Translations under genes and position numbers: made by a program
The notes under the pieces: generated by a model
The model's input: only the letters and a program-made list of their open reading frames with translations
What the model was told of the DNA's origin: nothing
Database searches by the model: none
Part shown: one piece after another, positions 38,901-47,552 of the stretch
Layout: every line of letters begins with the position of its first letter
Numbering within the stretch: position 1 is the stretch's first letter
NCBI GenBank assembly: GCA_028583405.1
Contig: JAPTMU010000275.1
Location: forward strand, 50,001 to 114,000
DNA length: 64,000 nt
From: Pogonophryne albipinna
Taxonomy: Eukaryota; Chordata; Actinopteri; Perciformes; Artedidraconidae
Direction: 5' to 3'

Positions 38901-41900
38901 CCATGACTACACCTAGATTTCTGGCTTTATCTGTTGTTTTGAATATTGCAGGCTGAAGCTCAGCGCTAACTTTTATACGTTCTGCCTTGGCTCCAAAAAC
39001 CATTACCTCAGTTTTATCTTTGTTTAATTGGAGAAAGTTCTGACACATCCAGTCATTGATTTGTTCAATGCACTTACTCAGAGTTTGAATTGGAGCATCG
39101 TCTCCTGGTGAAATTGTTACGTACATTTGTGTGTCATCCACATAGCTATCGTAACTTATTTTGTTGTTCTTCATTATCCGAGCCAGTGGTAGCATGTAGA
39201 TGTTAAAGAGAAGAGGCCCCAAGATGGAGCCTTGAGGAACCCCACATGTCATATTTGTCAACTCAGATGTGTATTTACCTATAGAAACAAAGTGGTTTCT
39301 GTCCTTTAAGTAGGATTCAAACCAATTTAGAACTGTTTCCGAAAGTCCCACCCAGTTTTCCAGTCGGTCTAGTAATATGTTGTGGACAACAGTGTCAAAC
39401 GCAGCACTGAGATCTAATAATACTAGCACTGAAGTTCTGCCACTGTCTGTGTTTAAGTGGATGTCATTGAAGACCTTTACAAGAGCAGTCTCAGTGCTGT
39501 GGTTTAGACGAAAGCCTGACTGGAACAGATCGAAACAGTTATTTAAATGCAAGAAATTACTCAACTGTTGAAAAACAACTTTTTCAATGATTTTACCTAG
39601 AAATGGGAGGTTTGATATGGGCCTGTAATTGTTCATTACTGAAGCATCTAGATTATTCTTTTTTAAGAGCGGTTTAATGACTGCAGTTTTCAGGGCCTGT
39701 GGAAAAATACCTGAGTGAAGAGATTTGTTTACTATATGAAGTATATCTGAGGCCATGCAAGGAAAAACATCTTTGAAAAATCCTGTTTGAATAATATCAA
39801 GGCAGCAGGAGGAGAATTTCAGAAGTTGAATAATGTCCTCTAGGTTTTTATCATTAATCTGATGGAATTGTGTCATGGTGTTTGAATTGATGTTAAGTGG
39901 ACACAGAGACAACAGATTTGCTGTACCTGATGCAGAGGCACTGACTGCTTGTCTGATGTTCTACATTTTGTCAATGAAGGAGGCAAAATCATAGCAGGCC
40001 CTGGTGGATAGAAATTCAACGGTAGCAAACAAGGCACGTGAGTTGCTTTTGTTTTTGGTAATGATGTCAGAGAAGAACGATTGTCGTGCATTTTTCAATT
40101 CCAAATTATAAAGGCCAAGTCTCTCTTTATAGATTTCAAAGTGAACCTGGAGATTTGTTTTTCGCCACCTGCGTTCAGCTTTTCGACATTCTCTTTTTTC
40201 TGTTTTCACGGTCATGGCCTTTCTCCATTGAGATATTTTCTTGCCAGACACTTCCTTTACCTTAGTTGGAGCAATGGCATCTATAACATTTTCAATTTTT
40301 GAATTAAAATGATCTACTAGCTCATTTACTGAGATGTTAGCAGGGGCAAGTGTGGAAGAAAAATTCTGAGTAAACATTTCCCTAGTATTTTCAGGTAAAT
40401 ATCGCTTTGTGGTTACCTCTTTCTGAATATTTTTGTGAACAGAAATAGACCTCTCAAAGAAAACACAGGAATGGTCAGAGAGTGCAACATCAGTCACCAC
40501 AACCTTAGAGATATTCAGACAGTTTGAGATAATTAAGTCCAGAGTGTGCCCCTTATTGTGCGTGGGCTCCGTCACATGCTGAGTCAGTCCATAGCTATCA
40601 AGAACACAAAACAGTTCTTTTGCCCCTCTGTCCTGGGGGTTGTCAACATGGATGTTAAAATCACCAACAATGAATAGACGGTCAAAGTCAATACACACTA
40701 TAGACAGCAGTTCAGTAAAGTCATCAAAAAAGCTTGCACAGTATTTGGGTGGTCTATAGATATTTAGGAACAGAGCTCGAAAGGAGCATTTCAGCTGAAG
40801 GGCCACATATTCAAAAGAATCAAAGTTCCCGTAAGATGTCTTCCTGCATTGAATGGAATCATTGAACAGAATAGCAACTCCACCCCTTTTCTTCAGCATC
40901 TCCACTGACTCATGGAGCACAGAGTGAGTCTGTGGAAGCTCAAACACTCTCCGTCACACATTCACCTTCTCTGATCTTTGTTATTCTTAAAGTTTGGATT
41001 CCATTTCCATTTGGAAATACAGAAAAAAATAAAAGCATTAAAATGTCTTCAGGCAAATTCTGAAAATCATAAACACAAACAGATCTGTATGAACTGCAGT
41101 CAGTAAACTGACCTGAGAGTCTCCAGTCTGCAGTTTGGACTCTTTAGTCCAGAACTCAGCAGCTCCACTTCTGAATCCTGCAGCTCGTAGTGACTCAGGT
41201 CCAGATCTCTCAGATGGGAGGGGTCAGACTTCAGAGCTGAGGCCACGACTTCAAATTCAGTCTCTGAGAGTCCAAAGCCAGAAAGTCTATAATGACACAT
41301 ATATCACAACTTGTGTTAGTATAAAAACAGAGGAGCCATTTAATTAACTTACTGAATTTGAAATGGAACAACTTTTAACATATTATGAACATTTAATTTA
41401 ATAATAGAGTTTTCTTTATTCATTGTCATTTGTTTTGTTTTTGTTTCATGGTTCTGTCACAAGTTCACAAGACAGTTTTGGGTTGGACAATGTGGGGGAT
41501 AACAAAAACTCCAGGCGCTCCATCCCGCTGGGGAGTCAGGTACCCGGAGGCGTACGGTGGACGGCCAGGGCGAGGCCGCCGCACCGCACTAGAGTCAGGG
41601 TTCCGAGTTTTTCGAGCCAAGTCCCGGCTAAAGCGCAGCACGGAGCACCCGGCAGGAGCCTACAGCAGATCCCCCCGCGCGGTTCCCTCGTCCCTCGGAG
41701 GAGGCGGAGAGGTGGGTGTTTTTCATCTGCCGGTGGACTGCCGGGGAGAACGTGCTGCTCGGGAGCCAGGCTCAGAGTGAGTGGCAGTGCACCCGCCTTT
41801 GACAGCTTATTCATTGTCAGCCTGTCAGACATTATTTAAACTCTTAAGCATTGTGGTAAAAACAGATCTGATATAATGTTAAAGAAACTGCAATGATCTA

Positions 41901-44900
41901 TGAATAACTGCTTTCACCGATAACTGTAAATACTGCTGTATGTTGTGATCACATGCTGCTCTGAGAAAACCTCTAAAGTCCTTCATGTGTTTGACATGTC
42001 GCCTCCATCACTCAAAATAATGTGAAGAAAAGAAAAAAATGTTAAAATGTCACAATATATAAATAGAATAACTGGATCATTTAATTTTGCTCTCAGAGTA
42101 TTTCACATGAACCATTTTATAGTATTTATTTGAAGAAATCGATTTATAAAGCTAATCACATCTGGACATACTTGGCCTTCCTGCAGTTCCTCACAGCTGG
42201 AAGCAGTCTCCGTCGTCCCTCCTTTGATGTCTGGTACTTCCTCAGGTCCAACTCATCCAGAACCTCCTCTGACATCTGCAGCATGTAGGCCAGAGCAGAG
42301 CAGTGGATCTCAGAGAGTTCTTTCTCTGATCTGTTCCCTGACTTCAGGAACTCTGTGATCTCCTGATGTACTGAGTGGTCGTTCATCTCTGTCAGACAGT
42401 GGAAGATGTTGATGCTCCTGTCAGGAGAGATTTTAGAACTGTTCATCTCCTTCAGGTTGTTGATGGCTCTCTGGATGATTTCTGGACGGTTGTCTGTGCG
42501 ACCCCGTCGGCCTCCTAACAGTCTCTGGATGATCTTTGGACGGTTGTCTGTGCGACCCAGCAGGCCTCCTAAGAGTCTCTGGTTGGACTCCAGAGAGAGG
42601 CCGTGGAGAAAGCGGACAAACAGGTCCAGGTGGCCATTTTCACTTCTGAGGGATTTCTCCATGGCTCCCTTCAGGAAGACATCCAGGGATGGGTAATCAT
42701 AGTAACTGTTTTTACTGTTCTCATCGTCCCAGTCTCCCTGCAGGAAGTCCTGCAGTACCGCTGTCTTCCTGTTGGTGTAACAGTGCAACATGTAGACTGC
42801 AGCCAGAAACTCCTGAATGCTCAGATGAACAAAGCAGTAGACTGTTTTCTGGAAGATCACACTCTCTCTTTTGAAGATCTCTGTGCAAACTCCTGAGTGC
42901 ACCAAGGCCTCGGTGACACCAAGACCACAGCGCTGCAGGTCTTCTTGGTAGAACATGATGTGTCCTTTCTCCAGATGTTCAAACGCCAGCCTCCCCAGCT
43001 TCAGAAGAACCTTCCTGTCAGCCTCCGTCAGCTGCTGTGGACTCGTCTCATGTCCCTCTTCATACTTCTGCTTCTTCCTCTTGGTCTGGACCAGCAGGAA
43101 GTGTGAGTACATGTCAGTGAGGGTCTGGGGCAGCTCTCCTCTCTGGTCTGTAGTCAACATGTGGTCCAGAACTGCAGCAGTGATCCAGCAGAAGACTGGG
43201 ATCAGACACATGATGTGGAGGCTCCTGGAGCTCTTGATGTGAGAGATGATTCTGCTGGACAGGTCTTCATCACTCGATCTCCTCCTGAAGTACTCCTCCT
43301 TCTGGGCGTCAGTGAAGCCTCGTACTTCTGTTACCCTGTCCACACACTCAGGAGGGATCTGATTGGCCGCTGCAGGTCTGGAAGTTATCCAGACGAGAGC
43401 CGAGGGAAGCAGCTTCCCCCTGATGAGGTTTGTCAGCAGCACGTTGACTGATGACTGCTGTGAGACATCAGACACAACCTCATTGTTTCTGAAGTCCAGA
43501 GAAAGTCTGCTTTCATCCAGGCCGTCAAAGATGAGCAGCACTTTGCAGACAGCCAGCTGCTCTGCTGTGACCTTCTGTAAGGTTGGATGGAAATCATGGA
43601 GCAGCCTGAGAAGACTGTACTGCTCACCTTTGATCAGGTTCAGCTCCCTGAAGGAGAGCGGGATCACCAGACTGACATCTTGGTTTTCCAAACCCTCGGC
43701 CCAGTCCAGAGTGAACTTCTGCACTGAGAAGGTTTTTCCAACTCCAGCGACTCCGTTGGTCAGGACCGCTCTGATGAGAGTCTGTTGGTCAGGTAAGGCT
43801 TTAAAGATGTCCTGGCACTTGATTGGAGTTTCATGGAGGGTCTCCTTCTTGGAAACTGTCTCCAGCTGCCTCACCTCATGTTGGGTATTAACCTCTTCAC
43901 TCTGGCCTTGTGTGATGTAGAGCTCAGTGAAGATGCTGTTGAGGAGGGTTTCACTTTGATCAGTTCCTTCAGTCACACGTTCACATCTCCTCCTCAGACT
44001 GAGCCGATGTTCATCTAGAACCTCCTTCAGACCACTATCTGCTGGAAGAGAAGGAAACATGAGAGAATCAGGAAAATGCTTTTGACAATCTGAACAGTCA
44101 GGATTTTAAATGTCATGATTTTTATAAAACATTTTAATGTCTATACTTTACAACACAAAACATCCTGGACATGAAGACTCCAGAAGGAACCACAAATACT
44201 AGCTGCCAGATATTTATGCTATCATACGTAAATGTTATATAAGTGCTGGGCTAATGTAGTAATGTCTGAGTAAGACAGAAAGCGTTTTTTAGGGAAACAC
44301 TGCTGTCCCTCGTGAAATATTTGTGTACACAATTTAAAACCAAAGCCTTGAAGAAGGGATCAGATGATACAGTGTTTCTATAGAAGAGTAGACACCCAGC
44401 ACCCAGACAGCGGTAAAGAGGCTGCTCGTGTTCGGCCTCTTACTTTGTAAAATGCTCCGTCTTTCTCCACACTGAGGACAGCAGGAGTCTCCTGATGGAG
44501 GAAGCTGCTCCCAGTATGAGGCGATGCACTGTCTGCAGAACCAGTGTCCACAGCTGGTAGAGACTGGATCCTTCAGGACGTCCTGACACAGAGCACAGCT
44601 GGACAGCTGCTCCTCCACAGGAATAGGACTCTTCCTCTTCCCTCTGTGGAGATGAAAAGATCCTTTACAGCACTTTACATTAGTGGAGCTGATTCTCACC
44701 AAAGGTACAACAATGTGGCAAAATCTAGTTTCATATTTAAAATGAAGTCTGTATCTCTAGATGATTGTTCATCCTGGTAAGGTAGATAGAGGTTAGTTCT
44801 TCATATCATTAGGAAACCACACAGCTTTGTGTCTGGATTCATAACATCAGCTGAATTAATCTGGTACACTTTAGCACTTTGAACCCAATTTACATTGAAT

Positions 44901-46136
44901 TTCCTGTTAAAGGTGGGGTAGGTAATTTTGGAGAAACCAGCTCGAGTGCGCTAGAATTTGAAAATACACAGCCGGAAGAAATGTGCTACTTCCTTCCAGA
45001 GCCCCTCCTCCAACACACACGAACACGCACATGACCAATGAGGGCACGAGATAAGTTTGTGCACAGATGGAAGGCTGACTTTAGCCGGGCCGGCTCAGAT
45101 GCTTGGTCGAGCTATTTACAGCGCCACGGCTTCCACAGATGACCCTTTTTTATGGATTTTTTGTCAAAGCATTTAAGATATTCATTGCTATCGGGATGTT
45201 AAGAGCATTCCATGGAATATAACAAAAAGTGTATCTCGAGCCGGTTTCTCAAACTTACCTATCCTACCTTTAATTAATTGCCATAAACATATGGAAAGGA
45301 TGCCAAGATAACAACATAATGATATTGATTTGAGTTAATGCTTCGTCAGGTCTGTCTGCAACACAACGAGCAAAATACTTTAAAATGTTTGTTTTCTGAA
45401 TGGAGATCGGTTTGGTTAAAGCTAGGCTAACATTGTAGCGGATCCATCAACACTCAACATAACTCCATCCAGTCCTAAGAACAGCAGCTATTATATTGTT
45501 AGCACCACAGACAGTCTCTGGTTTATACAGGTACATGAATAACCCTGATTTAATATGAGGTGCTGTAGAGCTCTGGCTGCTGATGTTCCCTCTTCTGATT
45601 TATCTCAGCATGTCAGTGACGACAGGAGCAGAATCTCAACACTGTTTTTGTATCAGAGCGTCACAAACTTTACTCTCAAGTTGTAACTTTTCAAGTTGTG
45701 TGAATACCCGGGGGATATGAATTTCACATCTTTACTTGATTTGTGTTGCCAGGCACAAAATTGTGTCTGTGAATTGACCCTACATTTTATCGCACCACAC
45801 AAAATAAATATGCTAATTGGAAATACAACCAGCTCACCCGGTTGTTAGAATCATTATACTATACTCTACACATTGTTTCTGTACTCTACTGCCCTCATAA
45901 TTATAATGTATGTAACATGTAATTATAATTATAAAATAACCGTTTTGATTATCAGATAATATAAAAACTGAATCCTCTTCAGGTCAGGTCACAGTAGAAA
46001 CAGACTCTTACTTCCTGTCTGAGGGTCCAGGTTCATCTCTGAAGTCTGGAGGTTCCTTTTTAGACCGGTCACTCTTCAGAGACAGACAGCTGGGGACTGG
46101 AGATTTGTCCTCTTTGTCTTCTTTTAAATCACTCAT
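17509..46136 (-). CDS. nlrp1-like: NLRP1-like NLR: RING-FISNA-NACHT-LRR-FIIND-CARD
   Basis: I place 16 coding exons on the minus strand: 46136-46012, 44643-44444, 44038-42172, 41286-41113, 37916-37746, 36978-36808, 36074-35904, 35170-35000, 34557-34517, 34382-34342, 33916-33870, 33467-33250, 25692-25433, 18833-18717, 18597-18456 and 17969-17509. Every border has GT/AG and every split codon agrees in phase; the total is 4377 nt, 1458 residues plus stop. The domain order is N-tail, RING, FISNA-NACHT ATPase, LRRs, FIIND and CARD. From family knowledge, NLRP1-type proteins are cytosolic sensors. The FIIND self-cleaves, and removal of the N-terminal part frees a UPA-CARD fragment that activates caspase-1-type proteases. 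No stop or frameshift is present, so the gene could be intact. The joins are my prediction; a transcript could skip or add exons. The RING may make this a fish-specific variant, so orthology to mammalian NLRP1 is not claimed. Confidence 0.85.
17761..17940 (-). repeat. Coding 18-bp minisatellite in the CARD exon
   Basis: Ten consecutive 18-bp units on the minus strand encode V-S/P-A-E-S-R; the last is changed to VPADQR. The units keep the frame, so copy-number change only lengthens the linker between FIIND and CARD. Confidence 0.95.
18456..18597 (-). CDS. nlrp1-like: NLRP1-like exon: FIIND, UPA part 2
   Basis: A 142-bp exon; acceptor ctggttttcag, donor GTAAAG. It encodes [20 protein letters not shown] and ends WYCRLSLEG, matching the closing strand of UPA (the VKD-E--VW segment of mammalian NLRP1). 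Phase 0 in, phase 1 out; the split Gly codon is completed by the CARD exon. Confidence 0.88.
18717..18833 (-). CDS. nlrp1-like: NLRP1-like exon: FIIND, UPA part 1
   Basis: A 117-bp, phase 0/0 exon; acceptor ttactgaag, donor GTGAGT. It encodes [20 protein letters not shown] and ends [12 protein letters not shown], part of the UPA subdomain. The intron before it holds the Gypsy and TTAA MITE. Confidence 0.85.
19645..20268 (-). pseudogene. pol: Gypsy integrase C-terminus with chromodomain
   Basis: Contains [16 protein letters not shown] and [12 protein letters not shown] (GPF/Y module), followed by a chromodomain [20 protein letters not shown], and a Ser/Glu-rich tail. Chromodomains guide integration toward particular chromatin. 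The preceding integrase core pieces lie at 20272-20777 in shifted frames. Confidence 0.85.
20704..21720 (-). pseudogene. pol: Gypsy RNase H and integrase N-terminus
   Basis: 338 open residues: RT connection ([12 protein letters not shown]), RNase H ([29 protein letters not shown]), then the integrase HHCC zinc domain ([17 protein letters not shown]). The frame then passes directly to sequence near the second half of the integrase core. The stretch normally holding the first catalytic Asp is deleted. Confidence 0.85.
21758..22420 (-). pseudogene. pol: Gypsy reverse transcriptase
   Basis: The segments [25 protein letters not shown] and YLDDILIFS are the fingers/palm motifs of Gypsy RT, with the catalytic YLDD present. 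The reading is split over two or three frames (shifts near 22160-22260 and 21830). Confidence 0.85.
22427..22993 (-). pseudogene. pol: Gypsy protease region
   Basis: Aspartic protease with [12 protein letters not shown] (the DSG active site) followed by the LPLIL-type flap. Starts after the gag zinc knuckle; later frames pass through shifts into RT. Confidence 0.8.
23053..23937 (-). pseudogene. gag: Gypsy gag
   Basis: The ATG at 23937-23935 starts [20 protein letters not shown], a coiled-coil N-terminus, followed by a Pro/Ala-rich stretch and a capsid-like region ([11 protein letters not shown]). The frame stops at 23050-23052, and the zinc-knuckle text (around CGRAGH) lies in another frame further down (about 22970), so a frameshift cut the nucleocapsid end. 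Confidence 0.8.
24929..25432. other. Intron sequence, nothing recognised
   Basis: Intron between FIIND exons. Moderately AT-rich, with short ORFs without recognisable content. 25693-26195 on the other side of the exon is likewise plain intron. Confidence 0.5.
25433..25692 (-). CDS. nlrp1-like: NLRP1-like exon: FIIND core with cleavage region
   Basis: A 260-bp exon, acceptor tgctccacag, donor GTAAGG. It encodes [17 protein letters not shown], then the segment around [16 protein letters not shown], which lines up with the FIIND autoproteolysis site (Phe-Ser in NLRP1 and CARD8), and the beginning of UPA, ending NVPKKE. Here the site reads Leu-Ser. Confidence 0.9.
26202..26520. repeat. DIRS terminal palindrome and internal complementary region
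   Basis: About 53 bp at 26202-26256 (gttacgtattgtaaccctag onward) recur as an inverted copy at about 26449-26505 before the right-terminus-like segment tttcacacaggctgcgcc. Single copies of the 'ggttacaatacgtaaccc' core also lie at about 30335 and 30555. Confidence 0.85.
27037..27879 (-). pseudogene. DIRS tyrosine recombinase (frameshifted)
   Basis: N-terminal core-binding part ([12 protein letters not shown]), catalytic Arg in SAKRVSEL, and HxxR in [11 protein letters not shown] are visible. After that the expected text ([20 protein letters not shown], with the likely nucleophile Tyr) lies in another frame at 27030-27245, so a frameshift separates HxxR from Tyr. The enzyme as encoded is inactive. 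Confidence 0.85.
28187..28951 (-). pseudogene. DIRS RNase H region
   Basis: 254 open residues with [40 protein letters not shown] and [15 protein letters not shown]: the RNase H acidic residues D, E, D, D are present. This order (RT, RNase H, then recombinase) is the DIRS plan. Confidence 0.85.
29250..29965 (-). pseudogene. DIRS reverse transcriptase (broken)
   Basis: Recognised by [37 protein letters not shown] and [12 protein letters not shown]; the last is the position of the catalytic YLDD and has Gly in place of the first Asp. The frame is shifted at least once near 29500. Confidence 0.75.
30709..31563. mobile_element. hAT MITE family A, copy 1
   Basis: 855 bp with TIRs CAGACCCTGCGGC / CAGACCCGGCGTC and 8-bp target duplication AGTCTCAG (30701-30708, 31564-31571). 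It is inserted in a duplicated part of the DIRS element; the empty version of the site is visible at about 29808-29820. Copies 2 and 3 are at 60810 and 58225. Confidence 0.92.
33250..33467 (-). CDS. nlrp1-like: NLRP1-like exon: FIIND, ZU5 part
   Basis: A 218-bp exon starting [19 protein letters not shown], the typical opening of the FIIND/ZU5 subdomain, and ending with [12 protein letters not shown]. The HLPH text is of the kind that contains the conserved FIIND histidine. Phase 2 in, phase 1 out. It is separated from the next exon by a 7.6-kb intron filled by the DIRS element. Confidence 0.9.
33870..33916 (-). CDS. nlrp1-like: NLRP1-like: 47-bp linker exon
   Basis: Acceptor gttccag, donor GTAATC. 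It encodes [15 protein letters not shown] and a split Arg codon completed by the next exon (AG|G TTC AGG). Short and recognised mainly by splice sites and phase. Confidence 0.75.
34080..34235. repeat. Minisatellite of ~24-bp units
   Basis: Six units of the 'ccagccaatcacagcacagta' type with 'ttac/tcac/gtat' ends, in an intron between linker exons. Followed by a short repeat end near 34285. Confidence 0.9.
34342..34557 (-). CDS. nlrp1-like: NLRP1-like: two 41-bp linker exons
   Basis: Exons 34557-34517 (acceptor ccctgcag, donor GTGAGT) and 34382-34342 (acceptor ctccatcag, donor GTGAGA). They encode a charged linker ([13 protein letters not shown], then [14 protein letters not shown]) between LRRs and FIIND. 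The phases 2-1 and 1-0 fit the neighbours exactly, which is the main support, because the exons are too short to recognise otherwise. Confidence 0.75.
35000..35170 (-). CDS. nlrp1-like: NLRP1-like exon: LRR 5
   Basis: A 171-bp LRR exon encoding [18 protein letters not shown] and then [17 protein letters not shown]. It is followed downstream by unrelated intron sequence, which marks the edge of the tandem duplication. Phase 2 out, joining the 41-bp linker exon. Confidence 0.9.
35904..36074 (-). CDS. nlrp1-like: NLRP1-like exon: LRR 4 (tandem duplicate)
   Basis: A 171-bp LRR exon ([35 protein letters not shown]). It lies exactly 904 bp from the exons on each side, and its intron on the higher-coordinate side is a near-copy of the neighbouring one, so it arose by a recent unequal exchange. 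Confidence 0.9.
36808..36978 (-). CDS. nlrp1-like: NLRP1-like exon: LRR 3
   Basis: A 171-bp LRR exon encoding [19 protein letters not shown] and then [17 protein letters not shown]. The acceptor end is the same tttattcag type; the donor is GTCAGT. With the next copy at 35904 it shares nearly all bases; the differences cluster in the first 35 bp of the exon. Confidence 0.9.
37746..37916 (-). CDS. nlrp1-like: NLRP1-like exon: LRR 2
   Basis: A 171-bp exon with the canonical acceptor of the series (ttctttattcag) and donor GTCAGT. Phase 2 on both sides, so it can be gained or lost without a frame change. It encodes a repeat with [17 protein letters not shown] text. The ORF view is blurred because its frame continues into the intron. 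Confidence 0.85.
38128..40960 (-). mobile_element. L2-like LINE with endonuclease and RT
   Basis: Minus-strand LINE with (GGCAA)n 3' end at about 38128 and 5' truncation near 40960. The endonuclease part (40947-39961) has [16 protein letters not shown], and SDHSCVFF motifs but lacks its N-terminus. One in-frame TAG (39961-39963) separates it from the RT part (39912-38572) with [26 protein letters not shown] and [10 protein letters not shown] frameshift near 38630 cuts the C-terminal domain. Inserted in the intron between LRR exons 1 and 2. Confidence 0.9.
41113..41286 (-). CDS. nlrp1-like: NLRP1-like exon: LRR 1
   Basis: A 174-bp exon, acceptor ATTATAG and donor GTCAGT. It encodes [19 protein letters not shown], then [20 protein letters not shown], a ribonuclease-inhibitor-type leucine-rich repeat pair. 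It is 3 bp longer than the other LRR exons and diverged from them ([10 protein letters not shown]). Confidence 0.9.
41440..41790 (+). other. GC-rich island with an open frame in an intron
   Basis: A block of about 330 bp, far more GC- and CpG-rich than the surrounding AT-rich intron, is open on the plus strand ([19 protein letters not shown] then an Arg/Gly/Pro-rich run to a stop at 41780). I do not recognise the protein. It may be a retrotransposon 5' UTR or a retrocopy fragment. The rest of the intron (41800-42170) holds nothing obvious. Confidence 0.35.
42172..44038 (-). CDS. nlrp1-like: NLRP1-like exon: FISNA-NACHT ATPase
   Basis: This 1867-bp exon is of the size usual for the fish NLR NACHT exon. 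It starts [11 protein letters not shown] (FISNA, the fish-specific NACHT-associated domain) and contains the Walker A loop [10 protein letters not shown] and the Walker B segment LLIFDGLDE, a sensor-like region ([13 protein letters not shown]) and the winged-helix/NAD2 parts, where [12 protein letters not shown] is a typical NLR signature. It ends RNCRKAK, the usual junction to the first LRR exon. It is fully open. It holds an internal 54-bp tandem duplication at 42468-42575, in the helical region after NACHT. Confidence 0.95.
42468..42575 (-). repeat. 54-bp in-frame tandem duplication in the NACHT exon
   Basis: 42468-42521 and 42522-42575 are near-identical 54-bp units, encoding RLLGG--GRTDNRP-IIQ twice. 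Three base differences change a few residues (LL/RR, K/E). The frame is kept. Confidence 0.95.
44444..44643 (-). CDS. nlrp1-like: NLRP1-like exon: RING finger
   Basis: This exon encodes a complete C3HC4 RING: CALC (Cys1, Cys2), STSC (Cys3), GH (His4), FC (Cys5), QC (Cys6) and a final CPQC pair, with the usual DPV and CGHWFC text of TRIM-type RINGs. RING domains recruit E2 enzymes and act as ubiquitin ligases. The exon is 200 bp, enters in phase 2 and leaves in phase 1 (donor GTAAGA), fitting both neighbours. All eight zinc ligands are present, so the domain could be functional. Confidence 0.85.
44911..45269. mobile_element. TTAA-target MITE, 359 bp
   Basis: Terminal inverted repeats AGGTGGGGTAGGTAATTTTG / AGGTAGGATAGGTAAGTTTG, flanked by TTAA (44907-44910, 45270-45273). 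No coding content. A second copy starts at 47553. 45274-46005 is plain intron. Confidence 0.88.
46012..46136 (-). CDS. nlrp1-like: NLRP1-like exon: N-terminal tail
   Basis: The start ATG encodes [17 protein letters not shown] followed by a serine/lysine/proline-rich stretch ending PGPSDRK. This kind of short, charged leader with '[11 protein letters not shown]'-like text is characteristic of fish NLR genes. The donor is GTAAGA at 46011-46006. The reading frame is open upstream into the CA repeat, but an acceptor just before the ATG argues for this start. Confidence 0.75.
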
Positions 46137-46183
46137 CTTCTCCAGTCTGAGAGATAAACCAGTAACACTGCACACACCCCCCC

Positions 46184-46334
<151 letters not shown>

Positions 46335-46473
46335 TATATTAACACAGTTATAGTATGTTAAGCTAAACCATCATAATGACAAACTTGGGTTTCAAAACAA
46401 ACCAGTCAGACTTCAGGCAGGCTGCTCTCCTGACTGCGCTGGGCTCTCCATGTTGACTGCGCTGGGCTCTTAC

Positions 46474-46560
46474 CTGTTATGTGACTCTGATGAGTCAGAA
46501 ACCAGGAAATGGATAAAAAAGTTCACAACATTTGAAGATGTCACTTTCGACTGCAGGAAA
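46474..46560 (-). promoter_or_regulatory. nlrp1-like: Candidate 5' UTR exon of the NLRP1-like gene
   Basis: On the minus strand a good donor (cataacag|GTAAGAGCC, exon edge 46474) lies upstream of the first coding exon, and an acceptor (tttatctctcag at about 46148) lies 11 bp before the start ATG at 46134-46136. A non-coding first exon separated by an intron that includes the (CA)n tract is therefore plausible. The transcription start is not determined. Confidence 0.4.
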
Positions 46561-47552
46561 TAAATCTATTTTAATTTACAGATTATTTTCTGACATACAG
46601 TATAACCAGGGTTCGAGATATAAACTGAGCCCTATGTTTTTTTTTTAAAACTAACGCACACATATGAGGTGTGATTTGTGCCAAAGACCGAACTAACTGA
46701 GCAGCCAATCGTGTCGATCGTTCCCTACCATGCCGTGAACTATGCCGCGAGAGAAGTAACGTGACACTCTCGTCGCCACCCCTCTCGTCTGAGAAGCTAC
46801 GTGACGTCTGCGTCTGAAGTTACTTTACTTTGGTAGTTATCACCAAATAACCCAGTGAAGTTACAGCTACTTAGTTGCTGTTCAAGCTAGACTCTTTTTC
46901 AATATAGTTTTGGTATTCAAATAATGTTACACCTCCTGTATGCCCTGAACGCAAAAACAACCACAGACAAGAATATATATTTTTAATTATCAAAATGATA
47001 ACAAAGGCTGCAAAAACAGGAGAAGCCTGTCTTCCCTTGTTCTCCAGGAGAAAACGCCATATCACCAAGTGTTCATATCGTTTTGTGTGTGAAATAGATC
47101 GCTGCAGTGAACACGACTTTATGTATTAGTTTATGGTTTATTTGAGATGGAGGGATGCAGTATACATAGAAGTTCAGAGAAGAAGCAACCCAATATTGTT
47201 TATTTTATTTCATTTCATTTTGGCACCATGGCAGAGGCAAATATAGAGTTAATGTGCGGAGATTATAATGTCCAGTTTACTAAAATATGTATTGTTTTAT
47301 GATGTTTAGTTGATAAAATAGTCACTGTGCTACATTTTGCTGCACTCAAGCATACATCTGAAGACAAGAGTTGTGTGGCCACAAGGGGGAGTATATCTTT
47401 AATTGAGCGCTTCTGGAGGAAACAAAGGTTCGCAAACACATTGTACTTTACTGCTGAGAAAGGCTGTGCAAAGACGTGAAACGATGTGCTGCAATGTCTG
47501 TGTATTTTTGAATAAGTAAAGGAAGAAAGTAATAACTCGCACTGAGTCTTAT
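46561..47552. other. Upstream region of the NLRP1-like gene, no gene seen
   Basis: Holds the probable promoter of the minus-strand gene (before about 46560), but no TATA box or other element could be fixed. CpG-containing text at 46690-46830 is the only compositional feature. ORFs are short and featureless. Confidence 0.4.

Noticed and set aside
43363..43920. 185-residue plus-strand ORF
   Set aside because: It is the antisense shadow of the FISNA-NACHT exon.
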